Positions 5,212 through 5,285 of a DNA stretch of 5,285 nucleotides are shown here, one piece after another (position 1 is the first letter of the stretch; each line of letters opens with the position of its first letter). Under the pieces are notes generated by a model, which worked only from the letters and a program-made list of their open reading frames with translations, was not told the origin of the DNA and did no database searches. Source of the DNA: Solobacterium sp. GTDB lineage: Bacteria > Bacillota_I > Bacilli_A > Erysipelotrichales > Erysipelotrichaceae. The stretch is taken from contig JAFWCP010000076.1 of NCBI GenBank assembly GCA_017536845.1, positions 1-5,285 of the forward strand, written 5' to 3'. The position numbers and the translations under genes were made by a program.

Positions 5212-5285
5212 CAATCCCCGCACCATTTTGATGCCTGAAACCCTGCACTCTTCTCTGCTTCAGAATGCATTTTCCAAAGTCAAAC

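Noticed and set aside
4814..5248. Minus-strand open frame of 144 codons opposite radical SAM B
   Set aside because: It is antisense to a gene with clear family motifs and has no recognisable domain or ribosome site.

Overview
The window looks like an accessory region of a low-to-moderate G+C member of the Bacillota, probably a gut or oral anaerobe. An Erysipelotrichales-type organism would fit but cannot be proven from this sequence. The reasons are AGGAGG-type ribosome sites, intrinsic terminators with U-tracts, a tRNA-Lys(CUU) fragment of Firmicutes type, and protein families common in that phylum.

Layout, left to right. (1) 3-707: the 3' end of a gene for a GHKL-type ATP-binding, winged-helix protein, with an in-frame 12-bp tandem repeat. 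(2) 775-824: the 3' part of a tRNA-Lys gene without its 5' half, directly followed by a strong intrinsic terminator (829-866). This is the classic scar left at one end of an element integrated into a tRNA gene, so 1 to about 774 is probably the right end of such an element. (3) 940-1358: a decayed 3' end of hsdM, the type I restriction-modification methylase. It overlaps by an ATGA the start of an intact DUF1016/YhcG-type PD-(D/E)XK nuclease gene (1355-2461), followed by a probable terminator. (4) 2633-3059: a heavily damaged remnant of a flavin oxidoreductase/[2Fe-2S] ferredoxin protein with two frameshifts, a large internal deletion and a nonsense codon. Its own terminator (3060-3087) is still intact. 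(5) 3100-5211: a compact, intact and visibly more G+C-rich cassette of a MarR-family regulator and two different radical SAM proteins. Its own promoter is overlaid by a large palindrome, the genes overlap, and it ends in a terminator. It matches what I know as the 'radical SAM mobile pair' with its dedicated MarR regulator, whose substrate is unknown to me.

The three cassette genes are almost certainly one transcript: the stop of marR overlaps the start of rSAM A, and rSAM A overlaps rSAM B by 13 bases. The palindrome covers the -10 region and the first ribosome site, which suggests that the MarR protein represses its own operon until a ligand releases it. The rest is a patchwork of dead or solitary gene pieces, typical of an insertion hotspot. 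The stretches 708-774, 867-939, 2502-2632 and 5212-5285 hold no gene or RNA that I can support.
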